Positions 1 through 12,390 of a stretch of 39,418 nt of DNA are shown one piece after another. Each line of letters opens with the position of its first letter. Position 1 is the stretch's first letter. The translations under genes and the position numbers were made by a program. Under the pieces are notes generated by a model. It did no database searches. It was not told the DNA's origin and was given only the letters and a program-made list of their open reading frames with translations. This DNA comes from Alphaproteobacteria bacterium (GTDB lineage: Bacteria > Pseudomonadota > Alphaproteobacteria > Bin95). Location of the stretch: assembly GCA_026710105.1 (NCBI GenBank), contig JAPORR010000036.1:1-39418 (forward strand). Direction: 5' to 3'.

Positions 1-7
1 AAGTCGG

Positions 8-1549
8 TCACTGTCGAATAGTCCCACCAATCCGGCCGGTCCGGCTGATCAGTAAACAGACCGGCAGCATCGGCAGTACGCAGAATAGTGCCATGGTGAG
101 GAATCCGTCCTGGAACCCCAGCATGTTCGCTTGTGCGGCCACGACATGGCTCAGATAGTCGAGTGCCGCCTGTTCGCGCATGCCGTCCGGCAGGCCAGCG
201 CGACCGAGAATGCTGCCCACCCGGCCGAGCAGTTCGCGCGTGGCGTCATTGGCCGCGGTCTGCGTTGCAGCGAAGGCGTCGCTGTGGTGGCCGATGCGCC
301 GTTCGAGTACCACGACCAGGATGTTGATACCGCAGGACCCGCCCAGCATCAGCAGCAAATTCGCCACGCCCGCACCGCTGTCAAGCTGGCGCGGCTCTAG
401 CGCGGCGAGCGCAGTGTTATTGAGCGCGGGCGTGACGAAGGCAACGCCGATCCGGTTCAGGAGGAGATAGCCCGCGATGGTCCAGAAGGCGGTGTCGCTG
501 TCCGCGTTCGCCATCAGCACGGCGCTCGTCATGGCCGCCGCCATACCGCCGATGACGATCAGCGGAGCGGGAAACCGGTCGGAAAGCCGGCCCGCAAGTG
601 GCAGCAGAACGGCAGCGACGGCGCAGCCCGGCAACAGCAGCGACCCTGCTTCGCTGGCAGTGTAGCCCGGTACGATCTGGCCGAAGACAGGAAAGATATA
701 AACCGTGCCGAAGGAAGCGAAGGCGAAGACGAAACTGGTTGTCCCGGCGGCGGCGAAGCGCAGGTTCCGAAAGAGGGAGAGGTCGAGCAGGCTCGCCCGC
801 GCTCGGCATTGCGAGAGCAAGAATCCCCCGCCGGCAATGACGAACCCGCCCCAGATCACCAGCATGTAGTCCGAGAACCAGCCTTGGCGCTGGCCGGAGG
901 CGATGCCGGTGGTGAGCAAAAAGATGGCGATGGCGACGAGCACAAAGCCGAGCGCATCAAAGGGCCCAGGTACCGCACGCTGCTGGCGTTCGGGGATGAA
1001 GAGGAAGCCGAGCGCTAGCGCCAACGCCGCCGCTGGCAGCGGGACAAGGAAGATATAGCGCCATTCCAGCAGGTCGATGGTAAGGCCGCCTATGGCGGGG
1101 CCGAGGCCGAGCGCGAAGACCACGCCCATGCTGAACAAACCCATGGCGAGGCCGCGCCTGTCCGACGGGAAGACCTGGAACAGCACTACCATCACCAGCG
1201 GCTGGACGATGCCCGAGGACAGGCCCTGCACGATGCGTCCGGCCACGACCAGGCTGAAATTGGGCGCCCACCAGCAGATCATGCTGCCGATGCCGAACAG
1301 GACGAGCGAGAGAGTGAAGGCACGGCGTTGGCCAATCCGCGCGACAAGCCAGCGGTTGACGAGCAGGCTCGCCGTGTTGGTGGCCAGGAATGCCGTGGCG
1401 AGGAACTGGGCCCGGTCCTGCCCAATGCCGTAGGCGCCCATCACATGCGGGATCGCGACATTCGCCATCGTGCTGGAGAACACCATGGTGAAGAATGCCA
1501 GCAGCCCTGTCGCGGTGACGAGCCAGATATGCAGCGGGCTGCGACCCAA
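8..1549 (-). CDS. MFS drug efflux transporter, DHA2 (EmrB/QacA-like) family
   Basis: This 513-residue inner-membrane protein has the length and about 14 hydrophobic segments of the DHA2 branch of the major facilitator superfamily. These proton-driven exporters often pump drugs or toxic metabolites. Visible marks are a first helix with the DHA-typical stretch STMANVAIPHV, the loop-2 basic motif RIGQRRAF near residue 70, and a motif-C-like glycine/proline run (LGLGPAIGGL) near residue 150. The start is a TTG at 1549 preceded by GAGGG six bases upstream; later ATGs would cut into helix 1. It lies 84 bases downstream of gyrB on the same strand, beyond two hairpins, so it probably has its own transcription. 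No HlyD-type partner is adjacent, although DHA2 proteins often have one. The substrate cannot be read from sequence. Confidence 0.85.
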   Translation of the reverse strand: MGRSPLHIWLVTATGLLAFFTMVFSSTMANVAIPHVMGAYGIGQDRAQFLATAFLATNTASLLVNRWLVARIGQRRAFTLSLVLFGIGSMICWWAPNFSLVVAGRIVQGLSSGIVQPLVMVVLFQVFPSDRRGLAMGLFSMGVVFALGLGPAIGGLTIDLLEWRYIFLVPLPAAALALALGFLFIPERQQRAVPGPFDALGFVLVAIAIFLLTTGIASGQRQGWFSDYMLVIWGGFVIAGGGFLLSQCRARASLLDLSLFRNLRFAAAGTTSFVFAFASFGTVYIFPVFGQIVPGYTASEAGSLLLPGCAVAAVLLPLAGRLSDRFPAPLIVIGGMAAAMTSAVLMANADSDTAFWTIAGYLLLNRIGVAFVTPALNNTALAALEPRQLDSGAGVANLLLMLGGSCGINILVVVLERRIGHHSDAFAATQTAANDATRELLGRVGSILGRAGLPDGMREQAALDYLSHVVAAQANMLGFQDGFLTMALFCVLPMLPVCLLISRTGRIGGTIRQ

Positions 1550-1585
1550 GGAGAGCCCTCATGCTGGAAGCCAGAGGAAACGAGA

Positions 1586-1630
1586 TAATAAGCCGCCCGT
1601 GTCGGGAGGCCAGGAGACGAAGCGCTCCTG
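1586..1630 (-). terminator. Candidate tandem-hairpin terminator after gyrB
   Basis: Read on the minus strand, just past the gyrB stop, there is a perfect CAGGAG/CTCCTG inverted repeat with an 8-base loop. It is followed directly by GCCTCCC/GGGCGGC (one mismatch, 5-base loop) and then TTATTA. The second hairpin with its T-rich tail fits a weak intrinsic terminator for dnaN-recF-gyrB. The T tract is imperfect, so read-through into the MFS gene is possible. Confidence 0.45.
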
Positions 1631-1633
1631 TGC

Positions 1634-5211
<3,578 letters not shown>

Positions 5212-5214
5212 GGA

Positions 5215-6339
5215 TCAGACGCGCATCGGCATCAACACGTAGAGCGCACTCGAGTCCACCATGTCGCGGACCAGGGTGGGCGCCGCCGGGTCGGCGAGCT
5301 CAAGCGCCACCGTGCCGCCTTCGATACGGCGCAGGATTTCGAGCAGATAGCGGGCGTTGAAGCCGATCTCCATCGGTGCCGTCCCGTCGAAGCGCACGTC
5401 GATCTCCTCCGTCGCCGTGCCGTGGGTCGGGTCGGCGGCGGTGAGCTGCAGGCTGGCAGTATCGACGGCGAGCTTGATCGCGCGGGTACGCTCGGAGGAG
5501 ATCGCCGTAACCCGGTCTACGGCTTCTGCCAAGACGCGGCTTTCGACTTCGAGCCGCTTGTCATTGCCCGTCGGGATTACCCGTTCATAGTCGGGATAGG
5601 TACCGTCAATGAGCTTGGAAGTAAGCTCCACGCTGCCGATGACGAAGCGAATTCCGGTCTCCGACAGCGCGACCGATACATCATCGTCTTCGCCTTCCAG
5701 CAGTTTGCGCAGCTCCTGTACCGCCTTGCGTGGCACGATTACGCCGCCCGGCATGTCCTCCGCGCCGGCAGGTCTTGGCACCTCGACGCGCGCTAGCCGG
5801 TGGCCATCCGTTGCCACCGCGCGCAGCACCGGCACGCCCTCATGCTCCGTGGTGTGCAGGTAGATGCCGTTCAGATAGTAGCGCGTCTCTTCGGTCGAGG
5901 CGGCGAAGCCGGTCCGGTCGATCAGCCCGCGTAGGTCGTCGGCAGCAAGCTGGAAGCGGCAGGCGAACTCGGCCTTGGAAAGCTGCGGGAACTCGTCTGG
6001 CGGCAGGGCGGAGAGCGTGAAGGTGGACCGCCCGCAGCGCAGCCTTATGCGGTCCGTACCATCCTCGGTCTCCAGCTCCACCTGCGCCCCATCGGGCAGT
6101 TTGCGGGTGATGTCGTAAAGCACTTGCGCCGACAGCGTGGTGCCGCCACCGGAAACTGCTTCGGCGTCCACTGTCTCGACGGCTCCGAGCTCCAGATCGG
6201 TCGCCGAGAGGCGCAGCCGCCCGTCTGCCGCTTCGAGCATGACATTTCCCAGGATCGGAATAGTGTTGGCCCGTTCAACCACGCTCTGCGCATGGCTGAG
6301 GGATTTCAGGAACTGGCTGCGTTCGATGGTGAGCTTCAT
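5215..6339 (-). CDS. dnaN: DNA polymerase III beta subunit (sliding clamp)
   Basis: The beta clamp encircles DNA and tethers polymerase III and other enzymes. The reading frame opens at 6372, but MKLTIERSQFLKSLSHAQSV is the conserved N-terminus, so I place the start at the ATG at 6339, preceded by GGGAGCG. This gives 374 residues, the usual length. Family features visible are the first-domain ERANTIPILGNVMLEA, a middle GRSTFTLSALPPDEFPQL, a YLNGIYLH strand, the domain-3 stretch GFNARYLLEILRR, and the C-terminal end ALYVLMPMRV, where the family normally has YVLMPMR(L/V). It is the first gene of dnaN-recF-gyrB. dnaA, which commonly precedes dnaN, is not here; an unrelated CoxL-type gene lies upstream. 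Confidence 0.98.
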   Translation of the reverse strand: MKLTIERSQFLKSLSHAQSVVERANTIPILGNVMLEAADGRLRLSATDLELGAVETVDAEAVSGGGTTLSAQVLYDITRKLPDGAQVELETEDGTDRIRLRCGRSTFTLSALPPDEFPQLSKAEFACRFQLAADDLRGLIDRTGFAASTEETRYYLNGIYLHTTEHEGVPVLRAVATDGHRLARVEVPRPAGAEDMPGGVIVPRKAVQELRKLLEGEDDDVSVALSETGIRFVIGSVELTSKLIDGTYPDYERVIPTGNDKRLEVESRVLAEAVDRVTAISSERTRAIKLAVDTASLQLTAADPTHGTATEEIDVRFDGTAPMEIGFNARYLLEILRRIEGGTVALELADPAAPTLVRDMVDSSALYVLMPMRV

Positions 6340-6392
6340 CGTCGCTCCCGGAGCGGCTATGGTATCGCGCAACGGTGTTTCGCTAACTGCCC

Positions 6393-6398
6393 ACTATA
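6393..6398 (-). promoter_or_regulatory. Candidate -10 element for the dnaN operon
   Basis: On the minus strand TATAGT sits about 54 bases upstream of the dnaN ATG, in the 145-base gap after the CoxL-type gene. It is a good match to a sigma-70 -10 hexamer. The -35 region about 17 bases further up (TTTCCCC) is poor. I saw no DnaA box (TTATCCACA-like) in this gap. Confidence 0.35.
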
Positions 6399-6484
6399 GC
6401 AGCCTGGATTCCGGAGGGGAAACCCAGCCCTGTCCTCTTGCGGTGCCCTGAAGCAGCCGGCCCGGCCTTGCGGGACAACGGGGG

Positions 6485-8809
6485 TCAATCTCTCGCCCGT
6501 GCGGCCCTGATTGCCCGCCAGACCCGTTCCGACGTCAGCGGCATTTCGATATGGCGGATGCCAAGGTCCTGCAGCGCGTGGCAGACCGCATTGACGAGCA
6601 GGCCAAGGGCGGGCGTCGTGCCCCCCTCGCCACCAGGGCGGATGCCGAAGGGGTGGGAGCTGGCCGGCACCTCGCTTATCAGCGTGCGGATCGGTGGCAC
6701 GACATCGGCCCGCGGCATGGCGTAGTCCATGAAGGAGCCGGTGAGGAGTTGGCCGTCCTCTGGCGTGTAGCGTACCTCTTCCATCAGCGCCTGGCCGAGG
6801 CCTTGCGCCACCGCGCCCTGCGCCTGCCCGTGCAGGATCAGCGGGTTCACGGCAAGGCCGACATCATCGAGCGCGGTCCAGGCCGCGACATGCACATGGC
6901 CCGTTTCGGGATCGATCTCGACCTCACAGACATGTGCGCCATAGGGATAGCCGCCCGAGCGGTCGGTGATGTCGCCAATGCCTTCGAGCGGCCCGTCGGT
7001 GAGCGCCGACGCTTCCGCCAGGCCGAGGCTGGCACCGCCTGCGGCATGGAATGCAGCGTCGCGCCAAGCGATACTGTCGGGCGCCGTCTGGAGCGCGCGG
7101 GCGGCGACGGCTGTTCCCCGGTCTAGCAGCGCAGCGGCCGCCCTGCCGATAGCGATGCTCGCAAGTCGCATGGAGCGGCCCGAATGCGAGCCGCCGCCGA
7201 TCGAGACGCGGTCGGTGTCGTTGGCGACATAGCGGATCCGCTCGAAGGGCAGGCCCAGCCATTCGGCCGCTAATTGTGGCAGGCTGGTCTCATGGCCCTG
7301 GCCGCTGCTAGTCGTGCCGACGACCAGCTCGACTGTACCGTCGGCGAGCGTCCGGAGCTCTGCCCGCTCGCGGGGTATGCCACTTGTTACCTCGATATAA
7401 TTGGCAACCGCTTGGCCCCGGAGGCGGCCCCGCCGCTGCGACGCCGTGCGCCGCGCCTCGAAGCCCGCCCAGTCGGCCGCCATAAGCGACGCATCCATAC
7501 CGGCAGCGTAGTCGCCACTGTCATAGGTGACGCCGACGGCGTTGGTGAACGGCAGGGCGTCCGGTGCAATGAGGTTGCGCCGGCGCAACGCCACCCGGTC
7601 AAAACCGTGTTCTGCGGCCGCCAGGTCGATCAGCCGCTCGATCATGTAGATCGCCTCGGGTCGCCCGGCGCTGCGATAGACGGCAGTCGGCGCCGTGTTG
7701 GTAAGCACCGCATGGCCGCGGAAGTGGACGGCGGGAATGCGGTAGGTCCCCTGCATCATTGAGAGGCCCTTACGCAGCGGCCAGAAATAGACCGTGTAGG
7801 CGCCAAGATTAAGGGTGTTGACGCCGCGGAGGGCAAGAAAATTGCCGTCTTCGTCAAGCGCCAACACCGCCTCAGAATGGAGATCGCGCGCTTGATAGTC
7901 GGACAAGAAGCATTCGCGCCGGTCCGCCGTCCATTTCACCGGCCGGCCCGTCCGCCGCGCTGCCCAGGGCATAAGTGCGAATTCTGGCGAGAATGCGTTT
8001 CGCGTCCCGAAATTGCCGCCCATGTCGCCGAACACGACCCGGCAGCGCGCGACCGGAACGCCGAGCGTGGCGGCAAGCCGCTCGCGTGTCTGCACGGCCC
8101 CGCGCCCCGATGCCGCACGCAAAATGTAGCGGCCCGCCTGGACATCATAGGCGCCCACAACGCTGCGCGGCTCCATGGGAACGCCGTTCACGCGGTGGAT
8201 ATGGCTGTCGAGCGCTGTCACATAGGCCGCTCTTGCGAAAGCCGCGTCGGCCGCCTCTCGGTCGCCGACCTCGCAGGCAAGCGCCAGATTGCCGGGGCGA
8301 TCGGGCCAGAGCCGGGGCGCGTCCTTGCGCATGGCGGCCCGTGCATCCGTCACGGCTGGCAACGGCTCGTAATCCACTCTCACCAATTCTGCGGCCTCGG
8401 CCGCAAGCGCCGCGGTCTCGGCCACGACGAGCACCACGGCCTCGCCGCAATAGCGCACGATATCGACCGGCAAGGGTAGATTCGGGGTTGGCACCACCTC
8501 GAACCCGTCGGGCAGGTGGAGTTCAGCGTCGGGCGGGCCTCGCCAGTCTGGATTGTGCGGAATCGGCCCCATCCCGTCGGCGACCGCATCGGCCCCTGTC
8601 AGCACGGCCAACACGCCGGGCAGGGCGGCGGCGCGCGAGGTATCGAGGCGGCGCAGGCGGGCATGGGCGTGTGGCGCGCGCACCAGCGCGGCGTGGGCGA
8701 GTCGCTCGGAAGTAGCGTCGTCCGCGAAGGCGCCCCGGCCCGTCACCAGCCGCCGATCTTCCACCCGCCTCCTCGGCTTGCCGATCTCCCCGCCACCAGA
8801 CGTCGTCAT
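6485..8809 (-). CDS. Molybdopterin-dependent hydroxylase large subunit (xanthine dehydrogenase/CoxL family)
   Basis: The encoded 774 residues match the large, molybdenum-cofactor-binding subunit of the xanthine oxidase/CO dehydrogenase family, which hydroxylates N-heterocycles, aldehydes or related substrates in the cytoplasm. Visible are the entry VEDRRLVTGRGAFADD, the family loop VYRSAGRPEA in the place of the CoxL active-site loop, and near the C-terminus GGEGGTTPALGLLVNAV carrying the expected catalytic glutamate. The loop is not AYRCSFR, so it is not a form I CO dehydrogenase; it resembles the form II AYRGAGR group. The reading frame runs on to 9796, but that part is antisense to the amidohydrolase, so I start at the ATG at 8809, preceded by AGGAG (tight spacing). 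No FAD (CoxM) or 2Fe-2S (CoxS) subunit gene is adjacent. Confidence 0.88.
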   Translation of the reverse strand: MTTSGGGEIGKPRRRVEDRRLVTGRGAFADDATSERLAHAALVRAPHAHARLRRLDTSRAAALPGVLAVLTGADAVADGMGPIPHNPDWRGPPDAELHLPDGFEVVPTPNLPLPVDIVRYCGEAVVLVVAETAALAAEAAELVRVDYEPLPAVTDARAAMRKDAPRLWPDRPGNLALACEVGDREAADAAFARAAYVTALDSHIHRVNGVPMEPRSVVGAYDVQAGRYILRAASGRGAVQTRERLAATLGVPVARCRVVFGDMGGNFGTRNAFSPEFALMPWAARRTGRPVKWTADRRECFLSDYQARDLHSEAVLALDEDGNFLALRGVNTLNLGAYTVYFWPLRKGLSMMQGTYRIPAVHFRGHAVLTNTAPTAVYRSAGRPEAIYMIERLIDLAAAEHGFDRVALRRRNLIAPDALPFTNAVGVTYDSGDYAAGMDASLMAADWAGFEARRTASQRRGRLRGQAVANYIEVTSGIPRERAELRTLADGTVELVVGTTSSGQGHETSLPQLAAEWLGLPFERIRYVANDTDRVSIGGGSHSGRSMRLASIAIGRAAAALLDRGTAVAARALQTAPDSIAWRDAAFHAAGGASLGLAEASALTDGPLEGIGDITDRSGGYPYGAHVCEVEIDPETGHVHVAAWTALDDVGLAVNPLILHGQAQGAVAQGLGQALMEEVRYTPEDGQLLTGSFMDYAMPRADVVPPIRTLISEVPASSHPFGIRPGGEGGTTPALGLLVNAVCHALQDLGIRHIEMPLTSERVWRAIRAARARD

Positions 8810-8950
8810 TCTCCTGTGCCCCTCCAAGATCCGGTCTCCACGTCCCCGTCTTTTCGCCCTCATCTTCCCGCCTATGTGGGCCATTCTTGGCATTGTGGCC
8901 CGCGCCGGCAATGATGCGCATCGTCCCGGCCGGCAAATGGAGGGTCTCCC

Positions 8951-9931
8951 TTGAAGGTCATCGATTCGCACGCCCATTACTTGCCCCAGGCGGTGTTCAA
9001 TGCGCTGTCCGCAGACGCCGCCCATTTCGACGGGGTCGAATGCCTGCATCAAGACGGGCACTTTCGCCTCGCCTTCGCGGGGCGGGCGCCGACACGGCCA
9101 GTCATGCCGAAGCTGCGTGAGACCAATCAGCGCCTCGCCTGGATGGACGAACAGGGTCTTGATCGGCAGGTGGTCGCACCATGGACCGACAGTTTCGGCT
9201 ATGAGTTGGAGGGTGGTAGTGGGGCGGACTGGAACCGCTTCTGCAACGAGGCACTCTGGCGGGCCTGTGAAGACGAGGAGCGGCTGGTGCCGCTTGCCGG
9301 CCTGCCACTCCAGGATGGCGAGGCGGCGGCCGGGATGCTGTGCGAAGCCCTCGACCACGGGTTTCGCGGCTTCATGATCGGCACGCAGCCGAAGGGCGAT
9401 TCGGGCGTGCTCGACGATCCGGGCCTGGAGCCCTTTTGGGCGGCCGCGCATGAGCGCGGGGCCGTGCTCTATATCCACCCCATGTATGCAGCGGGCGACG
9501 CGCGCGTTGTGGATTACGACATGATAAACGCGGTTGGACGGCTGACGGACACGACCGTGGCCGTGGCACGGCTGCTGTTCTCCGGTCATGTGCTGAAATA
9601 TCCCGGCGCGACACTCATCCTGAGTCATGGCGGGGCGGCGCTGCCCTTTGCGCTCGGCCGGCTGGTTCGGAATGTTCAGGCCCATCCGGGGCAGTACGCC
9701 GACCCGGCAGCGAGCATGACGCGGCTCTATGTGGACAGTTGTGTCTTCCGCCCGGATGCGTTGCGCTTCCTTGTGGACTTGATGGGCGCGGCGCACGTCA
9801 TGCTCGGCTCGGATTATCCCTTCCCGATCGGCGACCCGGAACCCTGCAAGGTGGTTGACGACACCCCCCTTACCGCCGCCGAGCGTGCCGAAATCCTGTC
9901 GGGCTCAACGGCGCGGCTACTGGGGCTGTGA
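8951..9931 (+). CDS. Amidohydrolase family protein, ACMSD-like
   Basis: This 326-residue metal-dependent TIM-barrel enzyme resembles the amidohydrolase_2 / aminocarboxymuconate-semialdehyde decarboxylase group, which decarboxylates or hydrolyses aromatic-derived acids. The expected metal ligands are visible: HxH in DSHAHYLP (residues 7 and 9), a histidine in VLYIHPMY, a second histidine in LILSHGGAALPFALGRL, and the aspartate of VMLGSDYPFPIGD at about residue 288. The start is TTG at 8951 with GGAGGG six bases upstream, and the HxH motif follows at once, so no other start is sensible. It is divergent from the CoxL-type gene across a 141-base gap, suggesting a shared substrate pathway. The exact substrate is unknown. 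Confidence 0.88.
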   Translation: MKVIDSHAHYLPQAVFNALSADAAHFDGVECLHQDGHFRLAFAGRAPTRPVMPKLRETNQRLAWMDEQGLDRQVVAPWTDSFGYELEGGSGADWNRFCNEALWRACEDEERLVPLAGLPLQDGEAAAGMLCEALDHGFRGFMIGTQPKGDSGVLDDPGLEPFWAAAHERGAVLYIHPMYAAGDARVVDYDMINAVGRLTDTTVAVARLLFSGHVLKYPGATLILSHGGAALPFALGRLVRNVQAHPGQYADPAASMTRLYVDSCVFRPDALRFLVDLMGAAHVMLGSDYPFPIGDPEPCKVVDDTPLTAAERAEILSGSTARLLGL

Positions 9932-10158
9932 GCGCGAATGTGATGACGCCGGGCGCCTTTATTGCCCAATCGTGGCCAAGATGGGGCCTACTGGAGATCC
10001 AGGTTAGCATAGAATGGAACGAAAGGACGGTTCATACCCAAAGTGAAGGGGTTATTAAGAGTCGCAAAGCATAAGATCTGCGCATGGCAACATGACAAGC
10101 CATGACACATCTATCGGGGGCCGGCTTGTCGGACGGTTTGATTGAGGGGAATAGGCCT

Positions 10159-11586
10159 GTGAACCGCGAGGGGCCGGTGCTCATGCGGTTCCGTCGCGAT
10201 CTTCGGCTGGCTGACAATCCGGCACTCGCCTGGGCTGCGCAGACTGGCCGGCCGGTCATCCCTTTCTTCGTGCTTGATAACGAAGAGCAGCAGCGGGGCG
10301 GCGCCTCCCGCTGGTGGCTACATGGCGGCTTGGACGCACTGGTCGAAAGCCTCGCACGCTTCGACAGCCGTCTGGTCCTGCGCCGCGGCCCCGCCGGGGC
10401 AGCGATCGCCGCCCTGGTGCGAGAGACGGGCGCGGCAGCGATCGTCTGGAACCGACTCTACGAGCCGACGGTGATCCGGCAGGATAAGAAGCTCAAGATA
10501 TGGTGCCGAGAGTCGGGCGTGGCACCTCGGTCCTTCAACGCAGCGCTGCTGCTCGAACCCTGGACTGTTTCGACGCAGACGGGCGGGGACTACCGGGTGT
10601 TTGCGCCCTTCTGGCGCCAATGCCAGAAACAGGGTTGGGAGCCACCGCAGGAGGTAGTCCGGCGGCTGCCGCCACCGGCGCAGTGGCCCGCGAGCGAGGA
10701 TCTGGCGAGCTGGCAGCTCCGCCCGACGGTCCCGGACTGGGCCTCCGGCCTGCGCGAGACCTGGAGACCGGGCGAGGTGGGCGCGCGCCTGCGGCTCGAA
10801 CGACTTCTGGGCAAGCGCGTCGCCGGCTATGGCGAAAGCCGAGATTTCCCGGCGGAGCCGGGCACGGGTATGCTCTCGCCGCATCTGCATTTCGGCGAGA
10901 TTGGGCCCCGGCAGGTAGCCGCCGCGCTCGGTGCGCGCGAGCCCGGTTCCGGCGCGGATGCCTTTCTGCGCCAACTTGGTTGGCGCGAGTTCAATCACCA
11001 GCTGCTCTACCACAACCCCGACATGGACAGGGCCAATCTCCAGCGCACGTTCGACCGCATGCCCTGGCGCAACGATCCAAAGGGCCTAAGTGCCTGGCAG
11101 CATGGACGCACCGGCTATCCACTGGTCGATGCCGGCATGCGCGAGCTCTGGACGACCGGCTGGATGCACAACCGGGTCCGCATGGTTGCCGCCTCCTTCC
11201 TGACCAAGAATCTGCTGATCGACTGGCGCCTCGGCGCCGCATGGTTCATGGATACACTCGTGGATGCTGACCTGGCCAACAACAGCGCCAATTGGCAATG
11301 GGTCGCGGGCAGCGGCGCGGATGCCGCGCCCTATTTCCGCATCTTCAACCCAGTCGCGCAGTCGCGACGCTTCGATGCCGCCGGCAGCTATCTCCGCAAA
11401 TGGCTGCCGGAGCTGCGGCGCCTGCCCGACAAATGGATTCATACCCCCTGGGAAGCGCCCGCACCGGTCCTTGCATATGCCGGTGCCAAGCTCGGCAAGA
11501 CCTGGCCCTGCCCGATCGTGGATCACAAACAGGCGCGTGATCGGGCTCTCAGGATTTACAGGACGATCATCCGCAAGGAGGCATGA
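10159..11586 (+). CDS. phrB: Deoxyribodipyrimidine photolyase (class I, cryptochrome/photolyase family)
   Basis: Photolyase repairs UV-induced pyrimidine dimers with blue light, using FAD and an antenna chromophore. The 475-residue product has the N-terminal antenna domain (VLMRFRRDLRLADNPAL), the hinge, and the FAD domain with LVDAGMRELWTTGWMHNRVR, MVAASFLTKNLLIDWR, DADLANNSANWQWVAGSG and YFRIFNP. The tryptophans of NWQW and WMHN fit the electron-transfer chain. The track starts it at the ATG at 10102. I prefer the GTG at 10159 because GAGGGGA lies eight bases upstream and the family homology begins only a few residues later, while the ATG has no ribosome site. It opens the plus-strand run that continues with rsmE and gshA. 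A cryptochrome function cannot be excluded. Confidence 0.95.
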   Translation: MNREGPVLMRFRRDLRLADNPALAWAAQTGRPVIPFFVLDNEEQQRGGASRWWLHGGLDALVESLARFDSRLVLRRGPAGAAIAALVRETGAAAIVWNRLYEPTVIRQDKKLKIWCRESGVAPRSFNAALLLEPWTVSTQTGGDYRVFAPFWRQCQKQGWEPPQEVVRRLPPPAQWPASEDLASWQLRPTVPDWASGLRETWRPGEVGARLRLERLLGKRVAGYGESRDFPAEPGTGMLSPHLHFGEIGPRQVAAALGAREPGSGADAFLRQLGWREFNHQLLYHNPDMDRANLQRTFDRMPWRNDPKGLSAWQHGRTGYPLVDAGMRELWTTGWMHNRVRMVAASFLTKNLLIDWRLGAAWFMDTLVDADLANNSANWQWVAGSGADAAPYFRIFNPVAQSRRFDAAGSYLRKWLPELRRLPDKWIHTPWEAPAPVLAYAGAKLGKTWPCPIVDHKQARDRALRIYRTIIRKEA

Positions 11587-11672
11587 TATCAACACATGAC
11601 GGGAAGATGCCAACAATCGGACCCGGTCGCGCACGCCTGCGAACCCGGCGCTCATAACGCTTAGGACCGCGG

Positions 11673-12374
11673 GTGGTGCGTCGCTTATTTGTCGAGGCCA
11701 CGCTCCATGAGGGGGCGTCCGTGGTGCTCGACGGAGCGCAGGCGGCGTGGCTTGGCCGCGTCATGCGCCGCCACACAGGCGACCGCATTGCCCTCTTCAA
11801 CGGCCGGGACGGGGAATGGGAGGCGGAAATCCTGCGGCTCGAGCGCGGCTCAGGGCAGGTGGCGGCGCTAGGGCGGCGGCGTATCCAGACCGCGCCCTCG
11901 GATATCTGGCTCGCCTTCGCACCGACGAAGCGCGGCATGGCAGACCTCGCCGTGAGACAGGCGACAGAGCTCGGCGCGGCACGTATCCTGCCCGTCATCA
12001 CCGCGCGCAGCGTGGTGGACCGGCTCAATCGGCAGCGCCTCCGCCGCATCGCTGTGGAGGCGGCGGAGCAATGCGGACGGCTCGATGTGCCAGATGTTAT
12101 ATCGCCTGCCTCTTTGCAGACCCTGCTTACAGAATGGCCGACGGAGCGGCCGCTGGCAATCTGTCATCCGGGTGGCGGGGCCATGCAGGCCGGCCCCTCG
12201 CCTGGTGGGCTTTTGCTCGGCCCGGAAGGCGGCTTTGCAGCGGCAGAGCTTGACGCTTTCGCCGAAACCCGTTTCGTTCGGCTCGTCGATCTTGGCCCAC
12301 GAATCCTGCGGGCAGAAACGGCGGTCGTGGCCGCGCTTTCCATGCGGCAGGCAATATGGGGGGATGAGGCTTGA
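11673..12374 (+). CDS. rsmE: 16S rRNA (uracil(1498)-N3)-methyltransferase
   Basis: RsmE methylates U1498 of 16S rRNA and is a SPOUT-class, knotted methyltransferase using S-adenosylmethionine. The 233-residue protein shows the N-terminal PUA-like RNA-binding part with LGRVMRRHTGDRIALFNGRDG, then the SPOUT domain with the knot motifs LLLGPEGGFAAAELDAF and LGPRILRAETAVVAAL at the C-terminus. The length is standard. It starts at one of two tandem GTG codons (11673 or 11676), and gshA follows 16 bases after its stop. The rsmE-gshA order is familiar from alphaproteobacterial genomes, and co-transcription is likely. Confidence 0.96.
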   Translation: MVRRLFVEATLHEGASVVLDGAQAAWLGRVMRRHTGDRIALFNGRDGEWEAEILRLERGSGQVAALGRRRIQTAPSDIWLAFAPTKRGMADLAVRQATELGAARILPVITARSVVDRLNRQRLRRIAVEAAEQCGRLDVPDVISPASLQTLLTEWPTERPLAICHPGGGAMQAGPSPGGLLLGPEGGFAAAELDAFAETRFVRLVDLGPRILRAETAVVAALSMRQAIWGDEA

Positions 12375-12390
12375 AGCAAGGGAATAGCCG

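Noticed and set aside
8810-9796. N-terminal extension of the CoxL-type frame (329 residues)
   Set aside because: It is antisense to the well-supported amidohydrolase gene and precedes the conserved start VEDRRLVTGRGAF.
9932-10158. Possible RNA or regulatory element in the 227-base gap before photolyase
   Set aside because: I saw no stable extended fold, no recognisable riboswitch motif and no convincing promoter pair; only a weak GGGC...GCCC and a TAAGAT hexamer.
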